NCBI GenBank assembly: GCA_903861125.1
Contig: CAIOTF010000017.1
Location: 62,001-126,000, forward strand
DNA: 64,000 nt
DNA from: an uncultured Ignavibacteriota bacterium
GTDB lineage: Bacteria; Bacteroidota; Ignavibacteria; UBA10030; UBA8401
Reading direction: 5' to 3'
The notes below the pieces were generated by a model. The model ran no database searches. It saw only the letters and a program-made list of their open reading frames with translations, and was not told the DNA's origin. A program made the translations under genes and the position numbers. Positions within the stretch are counted from its first letter, which is position 1. Every line of letters begins with the position of its first letter. Shown here piece after piece: positions 61,429-64,000 of the stretch.

Positions 61429-63750
61429 TTGAAAAAAATATCTGTGGTTTTGCTTGTTTCTGTGCTGTGGGCCGGCTGTACAAATACAACTCCTCAACGA
61501 TCTGAATATCAGTCCTCTTTTCCCGCCGTCAAAAATACGTACCGAAACTCAATGGTTCTGGCATCTTCTTCCGGATTTTTCACTGCATCCGATACGGTGC
61601 AGACCCGTCCGAATCAGTCGGTGGACGTTGTTGATTCCACTGCTGCCGATTCAGCCGGCGAAATGAACGAAAAACAGATCGCTGAATTACTGGAACGGGC
61701 GCGCGAACATTATCTGCTGGCGTTGCAGGCGCAAGCCGAAGGGGATTCGCTGATGTCTGCCGACGAATTTGAAGAGACGATCAAGCATCTGAATGAAGCA
61801 AGCTATTTCCCCAATATAGAAGAGAACACAGATTTTAACGAACTCACGCGAAGTGTTGTTGAAGACTATGAAAAATATATAGCAACCATCGATAGTCTTG
61901 GTGCAAACAGTTCAATTTTTGCTTTGCGCGAAAAAATGAATCTGGAGATCGAAAAGATCGACATCACCAACATTCAGATTCCGGCCTCACTCATACCAAA
62001 GACCGAAGTTCCTCTTCTGGTAAATGAATATACCAAACGCACGCTCTCTTTCTTTATGGGAAAAGGGCGTACGCATATGGAGAACTGGATCTACCGGTCG
62101 GGAAAATATTTTCCCATCATGTCGCGCATCTTTGCCGAAGAAGGGCTGCCGCCGGAATTGATGATCCTGTCACTGCCGGAAAGCGGATTGAATCCTACGG
62201 CCAGGTCGTGGGCAAAAGCAGTTGGATTGTGGCAGTTTATGAAAGCGACCGGCTCGTTGTACGGCCTGCGCTCGAATTATTGGTACGACGAACGCCGTGA
62301 TTTTGAAAAAGCAACAAGGGCAGCGGCGCGCCACATGAAAGATCTGTATAGAGAGTTCAACGATTGGCATCTTGTATTTGTTGCCTACAATGCTGGCGGA
62401 GGCTGGGTGAGGAAAGGTATACGCAGATCCGGATCGACCGATTACTGGGAAATGCGCCGCCGTTTACCAAGGGAAACACGAAACTATGTGCCGCAATACA
62501 TTGCTGTTGCTCTTATCGTCATGCGTCCCGAAGCATTTGGTTTCGGCGATGTTCAGAAAGCCGATTCACTGACGTTTGACTATACAACGGTTAATGATTG
62601 TATCGATCTGGGCATCCTGGCCGAGTGCGCCGAAACAGACCTTGAGACAATAAAAGAATTGAATCCGGAATTGACGCAATGGTGCACGCCGCCGAATTAT
62701 CCGGGATATAAACTCCGTGTTCCGATAGGAAAAGCCGCTATCTTTGCCGAAAATTACGCGAAGATCCCCGAAGATAAAAAGTTCGATTTTGCAACGCACA
62801 CCATCCGGCGCGGTGAAACGGTGGGACAGATTGCAAGCAGGTACAAAATTACATCGGCAGTGCTGTTGGAAGTGAACAAACTTTCCCGTTCAAAACGGCT
62901 GAAAGTGGGAGCCACGCTCGTTATACCGGTGAAATCGAATTCCGCATCGGCGATCGTGGAAGCACAAAAGAAAAAAGAGAAGGATGATATAGAGAGGTCG
63001 AATAGATTGAAAGAAGAGGGGAGAAAGTTTACGGCCTCAACCGCTTCTGCATCAACAGTTCAGCCGAAGATGAAACGTAAGCCGACTCCGCGACAGGCAG
63101 CATACGAACCGAAAGGAAGAGAAAAAGTCACCTACGTAGTTAAGAGCGGAGAAACGCTCGGGCATATTGCTGAGTGGTTCAATGTACGCGCAAGCCACAT
63201 CAGAAACTGGAATGATATTTCGTACGGAAGACATATCTATAAAGGACAACGCCTGGCGATCTGGGTTCCTGAAGAAAAATATGAACAGTATAAATTGATC
63301 GCGAGTGGATCCTCGACCGAGAAACAGAAAGTGCTCTCTCAATCGTCAAAGAAAAAAATAAGTAGCGATCATTCCGATAAAATCACCCCGGGTTGGATAC
63401 AGCATGTGGTGAAAAAAGGGGAAACGCTTGAAAAAATCGCCTCGGTCTACGACGTTGCAATCGTCGACTTGAAGAGCTGGAACAAACTAAGGACAAGCCG
63501 GATCAACGCCGGAGATGTTTTGGAAGTGTATGCGCCGGATCAGACAGAAGAACCGGCTGTTGAACAGGTGAAAAAGAAAAAAACGATTTCAGCAGTTCCA
63601 TCAAAACCAATATCGTATGTGGTTCGTCGCGGCGACACGCTCGAAAAAATTGCTGAACGATACAGCATTAGTATTCCCGATTTGAAAAAGTGGAATGATC
63701 TGAAAAACACACGGCTCACCGTGGGACAAAAGTTGAAGATACAAAGCTAA
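61429..63750 (+). CDS. MltD-like membrane-bound lytic transglycosylase with four LysM domains
   Basis: Murein lytic transglycosylase of 773 aa. The TTG start at 61429 is chosen because AAAAGGA lies 8 bases upstream; it gives a lipoprotein signal ending in VLWAGC. After a variable spacer, the SLT catalytic domain (about 195-370) shows LPESGLNPTARSW with the catalytic E251, AVGLWQFMKATGSLYGL and FVAYNAGGGWVRKG. Four LysM peptidoglycan-binding repeats follow at about 457-503, 568-613, 658-702 and 729-773. Four is more than in the E. coli enzyme (two). It is the last gene in the window. Confidence 0.93.
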   Translation: MKKISVVLLVSVLWAGCTNTTPQRSEYQSSFPAVKNTYRNSMVLASSSGFFTASDTVQTRPNQSVDVVDSTAADSAGEMNEKQIAELLERAREHYLLALQAQAEGDSLMSADEFEETIKHLNEASYFPNIEENTDFNELTRSVVEDYEKYIATIDSLGANSSIFALREKMNLEIEKIDITNIQIPASLIPKTEVPLLVNEYTKRTLSFFMGKGRTHMENWIYRSGKYFPIMSRIFAEEGLPPELMILSLPESGLNPTARSWAKAVGLWQFMKATGSLYGLRSNYWYDERRDFEKATRAAARHMKDLYREFNDWHLVFVAYNAGGGWVRKGIRRSGSTDYWEMRRRLPRETRNYVPQYIAVALIVMRPEAFGFGDVQKADSLTFDYTTVNDCIDLGILAECAETDLETIKELNPELTQWCTPPNYPGYKLRVPIGKAAIFAENYAKIPEDKKFDFATHTIRRGETVGQIASRYKITSAVLLEVNKLSRSKRLKVGATLVIPVKSNSASAIVEAQKKKEKDDIERSNRLKEEGRKFTASTASASTVQPKMKRKPTPRQAAYEPKGREKVTYVVKSGETLGHIAEWFNVRASHIRNWNDISYGRHIYKGQRLAIWVPEEKYEQYKLIASGSSTEKQKVLSQSSKKKISSDHSDKITPGWIQHVVKKGETLEKIASVYDVAIVDLKSWNKLRTSRINAGDVLEVYAPDQTEEPAVEQVKKKKTISAVPSKPISYVVRRGDTLEKIAERYSISIPDLKKWNDLKNTRLTVGQKLKIQS

Positions 63751-64000
63751 TCTATCGTTCTTCAAAGTACTGCTCCAGGTTCTCATCGTAATAACTGCGT
63801 ACTCTTGTGATGGAATATCACAAATAAAAGTAATGTAATGGACTCTTGAGAGCAAAGATGCGGTGTATGAATTACCCGTAATATTTCTTTGCTTGAGGCC
63901 GGATATTTGTTTGATCCCTAAGATCAGCGCGAAATTGGAGGGGTAAGTCCGCTTCTCATGGTTGCTTCTCAAAACGAACCTTGTTTTTCGCTGTAATAGG
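63751..64000. other. Window end, no gene recognised
   Basis: 250 bp behind the mltD-like stop with no convincing coding frame on either strand and no hairpin terminator that I can see. Confidence 0.4.

Noticed and set aside
63601-63972. Minus-strand 123-codon frame at the window end
   Set aside because: It overlaps the end of the LysM-containing gene in antisense and shows no domain pattern.

Overview
The window most likely comes from a Bacteroidota/Ignavibacteria-type (FCB group) bacterium. Two secreted proteins end in the type IX secretion C-terminal sorting domain with the (Y/F)PNPFNP signature. Several promoters follow the TTTG-N19/20-TAnnTTTG pattern of that group. There is also a TonB receptor/lipoprotein pair, a BshA bacillithiol enzyme and an NAD-type isocitrate dehydrogenase. 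Most of the window is ordinary, densely packed chromosome; the accessory part lies at 52.3-61.4 kb.

Layout. 1-2.6 kb (minus): ubiA/ubiX/ubiD-type quinone genes. 2.7-5.5 kb (plus): isocitrate dehydrogenase, a tRNA dihydrouridine synthase and a LysE exporter. 5.6-9.6 kb (minus): acetyl-CoA synthetase, a periplasmic heavy-metal-binding protein and an FN3/SUMF1-domain lipoprotein. 10.2-16.0 kb (plus): MGMT, a UvrD/PcrA helicase, a degenerate CPBP-like membrane protein, a SurA-like peptidyl-prolyl isomerase and an envelope protein. 16.1-22.2 kb: bshA (minus), porin/YigZ/TauE (plus) and acetate kinase with 3-hydroxyacyl-CoA dehydrogenase (minus).

22.3-31.3 kb is one long plus-strand Fe-S assembly unit: Rrf2 regulator, IscS, an unrecognised 97-aa protein, an A-type carrier, SufB, SufC, SufD, SufS, SufU, SufT and a Mn-type superoxide dismutase. 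It has a clear promoter and a strong terminator. 31.3-39.5 kb holds a LON-domain protein, a 33-codon very basic gene, folP, cdaA, a GT2 enzyme, pcm, a TonB receptor with a DUF4249-like lipoprotein, and miaA. Next come a REP/RAYT element, prfC, an enoyl-CoA hydratase and a ZIP-like permease carrying a cyclic-nucleotide-binding domain. 46.0-52.3 kb is a TetR-controlled tripartite RND efflux operon with a visible promoter and operator.

52.9-61.4 kb is accessory. It holds a YCF48-repeat T9SS protein, a cassette-like module with a hydroxylaminobenzene-mutase-like gene, and a long non-coding stretch with a short cationic-peptide frame. An intact tRNA-Ser(UGA) follows, and then about 5.5 kb, dominated by a 1.5-kilo-residue T9SS adhesin, that ends in a decayed copy of the 3' half of the same tRNA. 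This looks like a remnant island in tRNA-Ser. The window closes with an MltD-like lytic transglycosylase. I found no CRISPR array, phage, complete insertion sequence or rRNA. The most noteworthy items are the tRNA-Ser island, the ZIP-cNBD fusion, the two-desulfurase SUF operon with its unknown small protein, the two-start superoxide dismutase, and two tiny basic genes.
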